A stretch of DNA of 64,000 bases from an uncultured Eubacterium sp. (GTDB lineage Bacteria; Bacillota; Clostridia; Peptostreptococcales; Anaerovoracaceae). Made by a program: the position numbers and the translations under genes. The notes beneath the pieces are model-generated. The model saw nothing but the letters and a program-made list of their open reading frames with translations, had not been told where the DNA came from and did no database searches. How positions within the stretch are numbered: position 1 is the first letter of the stretch; the number at the start of each line of letters is the position of its first letter. Positions 63,428 through 64,000 of the stretch are shown here, in pieces. Location of the stretch: assembly GCA_946555345.1 (NCBI GenBank), contig CAMNSS010000004.1, forward strand, positions 1-64,000. Reading direction: 5' to 3'.

Positions 63428-63838
63428 ATGTCAATCATAACCGGGATTCTGGGCTGGGTCAAAGGCTGCGACCTGGTTGATGATCCGGAATACATCGACG
63501 TCAACCTGCTCCCGCCGGAAATGATGGCACTTGGGATATACAAGCAGCCGTCAGGCACGGTTGAGCCGCTGGTTGACGGCACTAAGATCATAACAGACGT
63601 ATATTACCTGCTTTTTAAACGCCCCGCGCAGCTTGAGGCGGAGCGGATATCAAGCGACGAATACCTGGAACAGATCGAAAAGTGGGTAGAAGCCCAGGAA
63701 TGCGAAGAAAATTACCCGGAAATCGGATACCGGGTATTTGGCGTTGGCATTACAAACACAGCTTACATGATGGAGCGCACAGACGAGGATGCAGTCTACC
63801 AGCTGGCAATATCCATCACATACATGAAAGGGGATTAA
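63428..63838 (+). CDS. Minor capsid / tail completion protein (Minor_capsid_3 type)
   Basis: The 136 residues begin MSIITGILGWVKGC and contain YYLLFKRPAQLEAERISSDEYLEQIEKWVEAQ. They fit the phage minor capsid 3/tail terminator group that caps the tail tube at the head. AAGGAGG precedes the ATG, and the tail tube gene follows after 4 bases. Confidence 0.78.
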   Translation: MSIITGILGWVKGCDLVDDPEYIDVNLLPPEMMALGIYKQPSGTVEPLVDGTKIITDVYYLLFKRPAQLEAERISSDEYLEQIEKWVEAQECEENYPEIGYRVFGVGITNTAYMMERTDEDAVYQLAISITYMKGD

Positions 63839-63842
63839 AATA

Positions 63843-64000
63843 ATGATCAAAAAACACCTGATCGGGCTATTTTTAAACACTGCCGGAAAAGGCGCAACAG
63901 AGCCGGCATGGACAAGGATTAAAAAATCCACGGAGCTTACAATCGCCATGGACGCGGAGACGGAGGACGTGGATTACATCGCCGACGAATCGCCGACAAC
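63843..64000 (+). CDS. Major tail (tube) protein, N-terminal part
   Basis: The frame MIKKHLIGLFLNTAGKGATEPAWTRIKKSTELTIAMDAETEDVDYIADE runs off the window. The opening resembles tail tube proteins of A118-like siphophages, and the position after the tail completion gene fits. Only 52 codons are visible. Confidence 0.75.
   Translation, partial: MIKKHLIGLFLNTAGKGATEPAWTRIKKSTELTIAMDAETEDVDYIADESPT

Larger units (their letters stand above)
43022..64000. mobile_element. A118-like siphoviral prophage integrated at the ssrA 3' end (right end outside window)
   Basis: From directly after the tmRNA CCA to the right edge, genes follow temperate-siphophage order: recombinase, immunity, replication, late regulation, packaging, head, connector and tail. 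The left junction is set by the end of ssrA. The right junction, and the second copy of the attachment core, are not in the window. The early arm (44700-48090) and the island at 58900-60510 are AT-rich, while the rest is GC-richer, which shows mosaicism. Confidence 0.93.

Overview
The window reads as chromosome of an anaerobic Gram-positive bacterium of the class Clostridia. The signs are AGGAGG-type ribosome sites, sigma-54 regulators of amino-acid fermentation, CoA-linked fermentation enzymes and an A118-like siphoprophage. The family Anaerovoracaceae is possible, but I cannot prove a genus from sequence alone.

Region 1 (1-5534) has a 77-bp tandem repeat at the left edge, then the excision-repair genes uvrB and uvrA. 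Region 2 (5600-34025) is a large catabolic locus. It has two PAS/sigma-54 activators and four operons. Each operon begins with a GG-N10-GC sigma-54 promoter that has a TTGAAATTTCAA palindrome about 30 bp upstream. Operon A is an amino-acid permease plus hyuA/hyuB. Operon B is a saccharopine-dehydrogenase-like enzyme plus cassette 1: a conserved unknown protein, a sodium:solute symporter, a two-helix small protein and an amidohydrolase. Operon C is cassette 2, a duplicate of cassette 1, plus a carbon-nitrogen hydrolase. Operon D is an NhaC antiporter, a Kal/Acl-like hotdog ammonia-lyase, two CaiB-type CoA-transferases and a second copy of the dehydrogenase. The two dehydrogenase genes share an apparently identical tract of about 824 bp. 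Three of the operons end in related long hairpins. A ureohydrolase gene with a structured leader sits on the other strand. My inference is that the locus takes up a cyclic amide, ureido or guanidino compound, hydrolyses it to a beta-amino acid or similar product, activates that with CoA and deaminates it.

Region 3 (34157-43021) is housekeeping: a DMT-type transporter, pncB, fba, a membrane-anchored MltG-like fragment and an RluA-type pseudouridine synthase that looks leaderless. Three signal-peptidase-I homologues follow in a row, and only the middle one keeps the Ser/Lys dyad. Then come smpB and ssrA (tmRNA).

Region 4 (43022-64000, running off the right edge) is a prophage integrated at the 3' end of ssrA. 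The leftward arm holds a large serine recombinase, a DUF4041/GIY-YIG-like protein, ImmA and the repressor. The rightward arm holds a Cro-like gene, an antirepressor, replication genes (Gp157, P-loop ATPase, SSB-like, DnaD-like, helicase loader), late regulators, terminase, portal, a minor capsid protein with an apparent toxin-like tail, an AT-rich accessory island, scaffold, major capsid and connector genes, and the start of a tail tube gene. The recombinase reading frame continues into antisense tmRNA, and the immunity region shows three related operators.
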